From Nephromyces sp. MM_2019 (taxonomy: Eukaryota > Apicomplexa > Aconoidasida > Nephromycida), in assembly GCA_015657535.1 (NCBI GenBank), contig JADHZB010000498.1, forward strand, positions 1 through 45,000: DNA of 45,000 bases, read 5' to 3'. Under the pieces are notes generated by a model. That model had not been told where the DNA came from. It saw only the letters and a program-made list of their open reading frames with translations, and did not search any database. This document shows, piece after piece, positions 1-10,292 of this stretch. The position numbers and the translations under genes are program-made. Position 1 is the first letter of the stretch. The number at the start of each line of letters is the position of its first letter.

Positions 1-65
1 TATATATATATATATATAAACATACTATAGTTTATGTGTAAAATATATTCACATGTTTTATATAA

Positions 66-2082
66 TTAAAATTGTTTATTTCCACTTTCTATACCCAAAA
101 CAGAACCATTTATCAGTGCTTCTTCAATATTTTTTATATCCTTTTCTATATTTATTGATTCAGTACTTAGTGATGATATGGCCTATATAAAATTATATAT
201 ACACACACATATATACATGTTTATTAGATATACTTACATACATGTTTTTAAAACTCACATGCATACATGTTTATTAAATGTACACACACATATTTTACAC
301 AAACGCACATATACATGTTTATTAAATATATATACACACTTATTCGTATATACACACAGATTATAGGTATATATATTTATATTTATACATATTTAATCAA
401 ATATATTATCTAGTGAAGTAGAAATTATGTATGTAATTTCAATGTGTTATATAAATATAATTCAAACAATTTATGTGATTATGTGTATTTATAGATTGGT
501 GTTTTTATATATGTGTGTATATACTTAAATATGTATTTATAAACAATTAACTGTGTGTGTGCATATAAATAGATGTTGCTGTCTATAAATAATTGTGTGT
601 AAATATATATAAATACTTATGTTTGTGTGTGTAAATTATGTATAATATATATAAATGTGCTTGTGTAAATTATGTATAATATGTATAAATGTGTGTGTGT
701 GTGTTTAAATCATTTATAATAAACATAAATGTGTGTATAAAATGTGTGTGTATTCTAATAACCTCTGCTTCTAAATTGAGTAGTTGATAAAATGAATTAG
801 CCTTATTTTCATCGAGTTGTTGAAGTTGAGAAATTGAGTTTGTGTGTGACTTGAGAATTGAGTTGAGCTGTGACCAAAGTATTTTTAATGTTTGTTGCCA
901 TTCAGACCATTTGAAATTATTCTAAAATTATATAAATATACATTTTATATATATATAATGCATATATATATTATATATAATTATACACACATAGATATAT
1001 ATATCTATATATATACATCACTGTCAACATTTTGAATTTATGTATTTAAGTGTGTATGTGTATAGGTGTATATGTGCAGTGTATGTATACTGTGTGTGGG
1101 TTATATATATATATATATACTTACGTCTAAATTTTTTGATAAAATTGAAATGTTTTGACTATTTTGCATATTGTTTTCAAAGACACCCGTAGATATACTT
1201 GCACCTAAATACAACACACACATCATTTATATGACACACGCATATATATACACAAACATAGTATAATAATTTCACTTTACTTGGTTAATAAAATATATAC
1301 ACACAGTTTATATATATATATATGTTTACACACTTACTTTCAATAAGATTAACAATTAATAACCAACGATGTGTCAATTTAGTATGACGATCCTTAATCT
1401 CCTCAACCTAAGTGTGTAAGTGTGAAAAGTGTGTAAGTTTGAAAAGTGTGTAATGTTAAATTCGATGTGTGTATGTTCAAATAGAAATAAATCTATGTAT
1501 GTGATTTAGAGTGAGTGTGTCTATAAATGTCAAAAGTTAACCAAATGAAATTGGGTAACAGATGTACGTACACACGTCAGTTACGTGTTTGTCTGATAAT
1601 AAATAAGAGTGTGTGTAATTTTGAGATTTTATTTAACTCAAGATGTGTAAATTTACCTGTTTTTTCATGTGTGAAGCATTTGCTTTGAGTATCTTAGAAT
1701 CTGATTCAATCTTTTTCAAATAATCTTGAACTTTATGGTGTACATTAGTGCACGTGTTGATCTGTGTGTGATATGTGTGTGTGTTTTATGACTGTGTTTA
1801 AGTTGTGTGTATGCAATGACTGTGTTCAATGTATTTGTGTGTGCTTTTGATGTGGCTGTGATTGGTGTATGGGTGTGTGTGGGCGATGTGATGTGTTTGT
1901 AGCGTGTATGTATGAATGTTATGTTTCTCTGTATGTGCTTATATATGTACATGTGTATGTGTGTAAGTGTCTATATTATTAGATATTAGGCTTAAATAGT
2001 ATAAGAAAAAATATAGTCAATTTACCCTTTCTTTGAGGCCTGATAATCCCTTCACAGGTACCAATGCAATCCTTAAAAATAT

Positions 2083-2123
<41 letters not shown>

Positions 2124-3184
2124 ATAAATCTATTAAATTAAAATGTTTCATTAAAATGAAATGAATGAATTATCAGAATTATAAGAGGGTAAAGTTTATT
2201 CGTACTAAATTTATGATATCCTCAATATAATCCTAAAAATAGCATAACCCCATGTATGTATATATATATATATATATACGTATACCAAATCAATCCAACA
2301 TATACACCTACCCATACACACCCTGAAACCCTCATTTAATTTAAATAAACGCATACACATACACAACCAGCACCCACCTCCATACACACACATACACACA
2401 ATACACACACATACACACAATACACACACACACACACATACGTATTAAAGTCAGGACATTTCCCAGCAACCTTTTTAAATCGATCAAGTAATTCTGTACC
2501 GTCTGGATTAGTTTGTGAAAGTTCAGAAATTTCTTGCTGTAATTCTCGATTTCGTGTGTGTGATCTCAAACTATCTGACTCATAGCCAAAGTGTATCATT
2601 AGAGGTGACTTATCACTTAATATATCTTCCACCTTTTCCTTTCTATTTTTTATATTATTTAGATAGTCTATTTGTTGGGATGTTAAGTTATTAGTTCCTG
2701 GAATGCGTATAATTATATATACATATATATATATATGGGATATTATTAAGTTGTCTAAACACAAAGATATCAATACGTATGGAGGGTGATATACATATTT
2801 ATTATGTAAGTTGGTGTTATACATATTTATTTTTTGGGTTATTATTGTACATGATGTATATACACTATTGTTTGTTTGTGGTTTTTTGTAAGTGTTTATG
2901 GTTATGTGTATTGTTGTTGAAAGATATGTGTACGTATAGACTTTCTTATGTAAATATGTATATATATGGCCAATGAAGCGTGTCTAAATACGTGTATAAT
3001 AAACAATGAAGTTTGTGTGAATACGTGTGTAATAAGCAATGAGAGTGTGTAAATAAGTGTGTGATAAACAGTAAAGTGTATGTGAATATATAATAAGCAA
3101 TGAAGTGTGCGTAAAGGATTATATATTATACATACCAATTGTGGCTTGTGTAAAACCCAAGTTCGCATATGGATTTGTAGACAT
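66..3184 (-). CDS. Nup54-like nucleoporin, 8 exons, 293 aa
   Basis: Rebuilt exons in transcript order: 3184-3136, 2697-2442, 2071-2026, 1761-1657, 1407-1338, 1204-1125, 921-763, 182-66. All have GT-AG borders, the phases join, and the 882 nt give 293 aa plus stop. The protein starts MSTNPYANLG. It has a charged helical segment, then ALVPVKGLSGLKER followed by a long coiled coil with KDRHTKLTHRW, and a C-terminal helix ending DIKNIEEAL. The order of a 'VPV..f..L..R' motif, a coiled coil with an 'L-x-HR' motif and a terminal helical hairpin resembles the Nup54/Nup57 family, a central-channel subunit of the nuclear pore (Nup62 complex). It is shorter than animal Nup54 and has no long FG-repeat region. 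Introns are packed with TG/CA and AT microsatellites; one 3' splice site (1762-1763) lies inside a CA run. The coding status is strong; the family call is by eye. Another coiled-coil protein is possible. Confidence 0.68.
183..762. repeat. Microsatellite-rich last intron of the Nup54-like gene
   Basis: This intron holds a repeat of about 49 bp around the core ACATGTTTATTA, with core copies near 215, 265 and 313, mixed with CA runs. A second block at about 540-750 is made of TGTGTGTAAAT-like and AATTATGTATAATAT-like units. No coding potential is seen in it on either strand. Confidence 0.7.
2072..2441. repeat. (AT)n and (CA)n tracts in an intron
   Basis: A pure AT run of about 30 bp lies at 2087-2119, a second at 2259-2278, and a CA-rich tract with CACACA and CATACACA units at 2360-2440. 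The tract runs up to the 5' splice site of the exon ending at 2442 (minus strand), so that donor GT is next to the microsatellite. Confidence 0.75.
2968..3115. repeat. Degenerate 33-35 bp tandem repeat in intron 1
   Basis: About five imperfect copies of a unit starting AATGAAGTGTGTGTAAATA and ending TAATAAGC/AAC. Copies differ by several substitutions and small indels. The array lies in intron 1 of the Nup54-like gene, just downstream of its 5' splice site in transcript order. Confidence 0.75.
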
Positions 3185-4959
3185 TATGTGTTAATATTAT
3201 ATATTATTCCTGTATAATGATGATGAGTGTTGTGTAGAGGATATAGGTATTGATGTGTAAATGAGCCAAGAAGTTTATTAGAGTGAATGAAACTAATAAG
3301 TACTTTATAAATAATTTATGGGAGAGTGAAACTCCTAAAAATTGGTCAAAATGTATGCTGTGTTAAGCATTGGTGTGATTTCATATTTTTGGGTAAATTG
3401 TGATTATTGTATATGCATATATATATATATATATATTAATATATATATTAGTCTATGTGTGTCAGTGTTTGTATATATCGAGTCTTTTTGGTTTGTAGAT
3501 GGCTGTGGAGGGGCATGTGTCGTGAGTGCTGTGTTTGTGTTGTGTCTGTTAAGCATGTTGTATGTGTTGCATATGCTGTATGTGTTATTTTTGCTGTATG
3601 TGTTGTGTTTATTTTGTGTGCTGTGTGTATCTATCTATGTGTGCTGTGTGCGTTGCGTGTGTTTGTGAATACGTCTGGATGTATATATTTATTTGTGATT
3701 GTATATATTGTTGTATGTTTGAGCTTATAATATATACTTAAGCTCAAACATACAAATTCTAGCAATGTGTATATGCCTTTTTTGTATGAAAGTGTGTGTA
3801 TGTGTTTGTATGTGTGATATATGTGCAATTGTGTTTAAGGGTTTTGTTAAGCTTCAAATTTGATGTTTATGACGGCGAGACTTAATTATATTGTTACAAG
3901 TATATATGTAGATTTTGGACGTTAACACTTACGCATTTTATATATCTATGATTGTCAATTAATTTATCTTTTAAAGTCGAATTTAATTTTTTTTAAAATT
4001 TGAAATTATAAAAAAAATTTATGGGATTGTCTCAATCTCATGTTGTTAAAATTTATTTATTTAAAATTAACGACTTGTGTTATCAACACAAAAAGGGATG
4101 CTTAATTTATTTTTTTGTTTGACTAAGAATTAAGCCAAAATAGTGACATTTGTGTGTGTTAAATATACTCAGATTCGAAAGGTTTTGCACACACCGAATC
4201 ATTGACATAAAAAATTTAATTGGAACCAAAATATCAAAAGATTCAAGGTCTTTTTGAGTTCCTCACAATTACCTCTTTTTTATTCAAATCATACACATAG
4301 TAATAACAACATTTTTCAATTAATTAGCTCACAAGTTTGAATAACTGGATGCCTAAGTAACTACTAAATTAGAATGGTTGAAAAACATGTCCAAAGTAAA
4401 TAGGTTAGTGTTTTTAATTTTCATTAAATTTATTTGTTTAAATATGTATAAGTTAATAATTCAAAGCTTACAAAGTGTGCGGTAAAAAGTTAATAGAGTT
4501 TAACTAAAAATAAGAATAGTCCAATCTGTATGTTTATCCAATAACAAATTATCTGAAGAAAATATCATTAAAACTTTTAACAAGGTTTCCAAAACATTTG
4601 ATCTTATAAAAAAACAATTAGGCCCTTTAATAAATATAAGTTTAACTATCTGTTGTTAGCTCTGAATTTATTATTCATGAATGATTTAATAATATCTTCA
4701 AATTATTAAATCATTTTAAAACTAGACTGATATGATTTGTTAGCTTGTAAGTTGTATTTGTGTTGAGGAAGATAAACTAAAATCTGTTTAATTCATTATT
4801 CTAAATAATAAATAATGGTTACATATTTTCTTATAGTGTACTTACATTTATTAGAATATTATTTTGATTTTAACTTTATTATAATTTTATACATAGTTTC
4901 TAAAATATTTTTTCGATATCTAATTCATAAAATGTTTAAGTTAGATTCAAAATTATCAA
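3185..4959. other. Intergenic region between divergent genes; TG-rich then AT-rich
   Basis: The region separates the starts of the Nup54-like gene (-) and the CPW-WPC gene (+), so both promoters should lie here. The part from about 3410 to 3835 is rich in TG with irregular GTGTTGTATGTG units and an AT run at 3419-3436; its open frames are low-complexity C/V/Y/L translations and I do not call them genes. A near-perfect inverted repeat at 3715-3751 pairs TGTTTGAGCTTA with TAAGCTCAAACA. From 3840 on the sequence is plain AT-rich DNA and I see nothing else. Confidence 0.6.
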
Positions 4960-7324
4960 ATGCATAAAGTTTCAGGGCGTTTCTTCCCTTTTATATTGCT
5001 TCCAGTTTGGTTGCAGCTAAAATTTTCTAGCGTTACAACACTCAGTTCTACAAGTGATTCAGGGATGTACCTGAAATTGTTAGAACCAGTGTCTAACATC
5101 CCTGAGAATGAGTTATCTAAGATTATATCTGAGGAAAAACAAAAATTAATCGATTGTGAAACTCTTGTAGAAAAAATCAGCTCAAGGGCTCAAGATAAAT
5201 CAAGCAATGAAAAAGAAAAGCAGGTAATGATTTTATGAAAAATTCAACTCATGAGACCTTAAACAAGATCTTTACCCTAGGCCAAGTGTAAAGAGATAAT
5301 CGATAAAGAAGTTCAGAAGGTTTTATATAGTTCCTAATTTTTGTAATTATTTTCAATCCGATTAAGATTGAGGATGATGCGGATAAAGAAAAGCTAATGG
5401 ATGCTCTGTCAAAAGCATGCGAACCTAAAGGTTTCAAAGAGTTTTATCTATAAATTGCAACATTTAACAGCATTTTTAGAACAATCCGAAAAAGAAGAAA
5501 ATAGCTTGAAGAAAGTCTGCAAAAGCCTTGTAAATTGATAAAAAAAGAGTCATATCTAAAAAATGAGAAATTTTATTTTTAGATTTTCAAAATTGGAAAC
5601 AAAGCTCTTGCTAAAATTGTTCGATCTAGTCAAGACTCTCAATCTGCTTCTGATGCACAAAATGTTGCACCTATTAATCAATGCAATCGAGACTATTCGT
5701 TAGTGTCTTCAAAAATATAATCAAATATGCTGAATAAATTTTAACTTAATAAGATCACAATGTCCTCGTGGATGGGTAGCAATTGATGGAGAAAAGTGTG
5801 AAGCACCTGTATCTTATACTGGTTATAATTATAAGTGCTGTGAAAGCAAAATTCCAAATATCTGTAGGGGAATGCTCAACAATAAAATATTTTGGCGATG
5901 ACCCAAAAGTAAAAAAGTTATATGAGGGTCAATGTTCTGTTGAATGGTTATATTTAATTGGGCTAAAATATTTAATAAAATTAAGACCTAAATTAGGCCA
6001 TGCTTTGAGTATTGTGAACAAAATTTTTCATTACCTTGTCCCAAGGACTGGTCACAGAGTGGTTAGGCAATTTAATTTAAATAATATCTCCATATTATGA
6101 TTAGAGTGAAGGTCCTCTTAGCTGTATTGCTCCATATAATTACACTGGTAATAGATAAATCCAATGATTTAATAAAAACTTATTTAAAAAAAGGGAAATG
6201 CAAAAGAAATAGTGAACTAGTGTCTCTATCACCTGAACAAAAGCAAAAATGGGTAAATTTGGTTAAATACACCCCAATATTAAGTAAAAGGGATATATAT
6301 AGTCAATTGCGTGTAATGCATTTTGGGAGTGCAAGCAGTTATGTAAGATTGACTACACAAAGGTGTGCCCAGAGCTGTGGAAGAATTTAGGTATTTTCTA
6401 CAAAATGTTAATATTCTAGTTCTCATTTAGTTATCAGGTGAAGGGATATGTGAAGCCCCTGACACTTATCATGGTCCTTGTGTGCCACAACAGTCAACTA
6501 AAAAGCTGACACCCTATCTTAAGGTCAAGTTAAAAAAACTCTTATTAATGTATCTAAATGTTTTTATAGCAAGTCTTTGAAAGAAAGTGTCAAGTAAAGT
6601 TTCCTTGTAGTGATGGATGTAAGAAGAACTATTCAGCTCCATGCCCATTTGAATGGATTTTAACATCATTTGGATCTTGTGTTGCGCCCGTAAGATTAGT
6701 ACCTTAAAACGATACTCAGATATATATAAATTATAGAGCTTTTATGCTGGTCCATGTAATAGAAGTATATCGTCAAAGGGCATTACTATTAGTCAAAGGA
6801 AAAGTTTAGAATATGATTGCTCGGTAGAGTGGCCCTGTTTCGAAGGTGCTTTTGATTGTTTGTATTGTCATATGATATATCTATCTTGTAGAGTGTGAAC
6901 GGAATTTTGATGGAGGATGCCCACTAGAGTGGAACCAACAGGGAGATAATTGCATAGCACCTGAAAGTTATATAGGGCCATGCCAAAAAGTAAAGTCCTT
7001 CAAAGGGTACAGTGATGAAATGAAAAAAATTTTGAGTGACAAGTGTAAAAGTAAATCACTTTAAGTCATAATAGTATAGCCTTTTAAAATAATTATAAAG
7101 TTTCATGGCCCTGTAAAAACGGCGAGGTTATGCTTCAGGATGTTCTAGCCAAGGCAGCTAAGTCAAATAAGAAAACTATTGGTATTTATGTAATTGAAAT
7201 GTATTAGAGATAATTTATTATTTTTGAGAAAGACTTAAACAGACCAGACATGAGTTTGATTATGTCAGCCTGGAGAAAAAACGGACCTATAGAGAGTGGT
7301 ACGGGGGCTATAAAGAATTATTAA
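4960..7324 (+). CDS. CPW-WPC family secreted protein, five domains, 17 exons, 527 aa
   Basis: Exons: 4960-5223, 5281-5319, 5367-5430, 5471-5529, 5583-5698, 5754-5821, 5868-5946, 5997-6061, 6112-6147, 6194-6252, 6303-6390, 6438-6523, 6570-6689, 6737-6845, 6892-7050, 7101-7181, 7233-7324; total 1584 nt. A hydrophobic N-terminus (FFPFILLPVWLQL) looks like a signal peptide. A Lys/Glu-rich, probably helical, region follows to about residue 180. Five cysteine-rich modules then start at CPRGW, CPKDW, CPELW, CPFEW and CPLEW (about residues 183, 242, 303, 364 and 427). Each has C-x-AP-x(2)-Y-x-G-x-C, and modules 1, 4 and 5 end in WPC; module 2 has WEC and module 3 FPC. CPW-WPC proteins are apicomplexan-type secreted or surface proteins, several of them on Plasmodium ookinetes; their biochemical role is unknown. 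The start is the first ATG of the open exon. The last exon encodes a short basic tail without a membrane segment. Confidence 0.9.
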
Positions 7325-7453
7325 GGAAATTTTTTCTCATTAGATTTTAATGTTAGATATTAGTTTTAAAGTTAAATGTAATTTTAAAAATTTTAAAGTT
7401 TTATAAAACAGTTAAAATTATGTCTTAAGAGGTTTTTCAAAAGTTTTAAGTTT
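7325..7453. other. Convergent 3' gap
   Basis: Only 129 bp separate the stop codons of the CPW-WPC gene (+) and eL31 (-). The AT-rich spacer must hold both transcript ends, so the 3' UTRs are short or overlap. Confidence 0.6.
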
Positions 7454-7971
7454 TTATATCTCTGAGCTAGATTTTTCAGTCAACAAGTTTTTGAAGGATT
7501 CGACAGAGACATATTGAACAAGAGTGAACATCTTCTCTTTAGCCAATTCATCTTCATTTCGCTTGCGTGACATTCTTACACGTACTCGGCGTGGGACGTT
7601 TCGGATGCCATTAGACCAAAGGTGTTTGTTGAGCATAGTATCAATTCTTACATCCTCAGTTTGCATTACCTTTTTAGCCAAAGTTTTTATGTCCCTGATA
7701 GCTCTGGGAGCTCGTTTCTTGAATTGAACTTTGTGAAGGCATTTGTGTAGATTGACAGTGTAATCAAGGGTCAAAGGTTGAAGCTTCTTGGATTCGCCGT
7801 ACGCGTCTGTAATCAAAATAATCAAGAAGAATTGTATTGAAAAGCTAAAATTATAAAAATGATAACATGATGATTGTCTCTATAGCTAGATATCCTGATA
7901 TGCAGATCTAAGTACACTTATCGGGTAAACAATGGAATCTTTAATAGTTTGAGTAACATACCTTTGGCCAT
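7454..7971 (-). CDS. RPL31: Ribosomal protein eL31 (60S), 2 exons, 120 aa
   Basis: Exon 1 is only 10 nt (7971-7962, ATG GCC AAA G) and joins in phase 1 to exon 2 (7806-7454) to give [11 protein letters not shown] at the N-terminus. Clear family blocks are [46 protein letters not shown] and a C-terminal [15 protein letters not shown]. Length matches eukaryotic eL31 (about 120-125 aa). The protein sits at the polypeptide exit tunnel of the large subunit. Calling exon 2 alone would give a false N-terminus (MIILIT...) read from the intron. Very short first exons followed by an intron just after the ATG are common in ribosomal protein genes. Confidence 0.97.
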
Positions 7972-10292
7972 TTTGATGTAAAGGGTATATATAGAAAATT
8001 ATAAAGAAATTCTTGTTTCAAATAGTTATGACCAAAATATATGTATTTGTCCAGAGGAGGAAAAGAAAGTAATTGCATTAAAGTATTTTAATTGTATTCT
8101 TGTGATTTTTAATCTTTGGGGGGATGATTATGTTTTACACAAGAAATTCATGAAGCACTTGTCATTATAAAACGTTTAATGCTAATGAAAAGTAAATGTT
8201 CTAGTAGTTGTGTTACCATCAGGCAGAAGAAAATCAATTTGTTAAACATTTAGTTATTCTAATAAATCTTAAAGCTAGATTGTTAGATTGTTTATAGCCA
8301 ATCTCTGCATTTCACAGCATGTGTTAATTCATTAAATACTTAACATAAATAAACTTGTTATTAAGATATTAATCTTGCTACGTATTAATTTTGGGTAATC
8401 AATAGTAGTTAGTATAAACTTTCTATGCTATTGGCCATCTTTATTGAACTCTTTTATGCTAACTTGGCTTGTTTCTGACCCCACGCTTATAGCTGGATGG
8501 CTCTGCTTGTTGTAGTCCACAACAGTTCTACTTTTGCTGTTGAACATATTTGTGTATACATAAGCAGTAGGATTTGTATTATAACAAATCAAAGCTTTAA
8601 CTTATGATAATCTGTGATCATATATTCGAGCCCAAGCATGATAATTTCTCAAATATATAGAAACTCTGTAAAGAATCAAATAAATTAAATTTTTATCTGC
8701 TCAAAGAACATCCAAACTTTGATGTTATCAGAAAATATTCCGCTGACCTTATCCACGTTGAAAATTTACAAGCTATTATAATTTAAGTATCGCTTTCCAT
8801 ATATTATCAAAACTGATGAAACAAACAAATCCATCTCTCTGAGATCATTAATAAAAAGCAAAAATTATAGTCACGCTTTATAATATATTTTAAGTTCTCA
8901 TATAGTTTCAAACCTAGATTATATCTACTACTAAATATATTTAAAATAGAACAAAGTCATAATTAAATTTCATTTTAAAATACTGAATTTTTATCTATAG
9001 GGTGAATAAATAATTTTTTTTGTGCATTTGAAACTAAGTAGTGATAGATTATAATCGGATTTCCTAAAATTCTCATAATTTATTCTAATAATTCGATCTA
9101 TCTTTTATTAAAATTGAATGGAATTTAATCTCGATACTTATTTTTTAAAAATTTGAATGAAGCCTTTTGTTTAAGTAATAAAATAAATGAAGGATTACCA
9201 TCAGCCCTCATTCGGTACCATTTATTTCAAGGGGTGTATATTATGAATTTAAAAATAGTTTAATAAGTCAAATTGGTGCCAATAAGATAGGTAAAATGCA
9301 AGAGAAAAATTTTGATACATTAATATCTTTTTGTTTTGTTAAATAAAGGATAGTCTATCTAAAATTATATTGGAACAAACTTTCTATAGATTCTTGTTAT
9401 ATTGTTTTTAAGAATAAAAAATAGTGCGCTTTCCATCTCAAAATGGATATATTGTATTAAAGGAGAACTTTATGGTTTTCACTTCTAAAGAATTTTTTAA
9501 AGGAATTTCTTTAACCAGTGATTATCTAGCATCCAAAATAAAATCTCAAGTTTATAAAGCTTCTCCTGTGATGGATTTTTTTTAATTATAATATTTGTGG
9601 TATTCTTGAATAATTAGTTGAGGAGTTAAATTTTCTGTTACATGGTAGTAACTTTTACAATGCAAAAGTGATTGTATCCCTAGAGACAAAATAAAGTATA
9701 AGATAATTACGGTATAACTAGTAAAAGTTGGAATAAGTGATAAAATAGCTTAAAATATTAAATTAGATAATGCTAAAAAGTGGGGGTGCTATTAATATTT
9801 AAAGAGGAAATAGAGAAATAGAAACATTAGTACTTTGAAAAAATTTTATATTTGATCCCTAAACTCACGATACTTTTTATTTATGATGTCATCAGTAACT
9901 CAGATATAAGGTAACCTTGAAAATGTTGTGATGTTTTGTTAACACAATCTTAGATTCAAATTTTTCTAATCATTCACATAACTTAAACAATCATCAAAAG
10001 TTAAAAAACTAAATAAGCCACGTCTGTTAAGCAAGATACTAAGTAAGCATTACAATAAGAGATCGCCACCATACTGATTTAACTTTTTTTTTTCTTTTTA
10101 TCACTTTTTAGACAAGGAAATTGAGTACTCTCGACATAAACTCTACTAAAAACAAAATAAATAAAAAAAATCAAATTTAGCGTATATGAACAATTTGAGC
10201 TTCATACAGCATATACAATCAACAGAGGAGACAAATACATTAGTTTCACCTGTAAAGGTAGATTTTGATCAATAAAAAATTTTCAAAGAAAG
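7972..10292. other. Divergent intergenic region between eL31 and GID8-like gene
   Basis: About 2.3 kb of AT-rich DNA with stops in all frames. It must contain the promoters of both neighbours. A less AT-rich island at about 8455-8545 holds two short inverted repeats that share one arm: TGTTGT (8508-8513) with ACAACA (8519-8524), and CAACAG (8520-8525) with CTGTTG (8537-8542). I recognise no tRNA, snRNA or other RNA gene. The rest shows nothing I can name. Confidence 0.55.

Noticed and set aside
1716..1952. Minus-strand ORF rich in H and T.
   Set aside because: Mostly a translation of a CA microsatellite; only the part read as the Nup54-like exon (1657-1761), in a spliced frame, looks coding.
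3342..3730. Overlapping ORFs rich in C, V, Y and L.
   Set aside because: They are translations of TG-rich repeat DNA in more than one frame, with no family resemblance.
1..4200. Telomere or subtelomeric repeat.
   Set aside because: Units are simple TG/CA and AT repeats with unrelated spacers, not a G-rich telomeric heptamer-type array.
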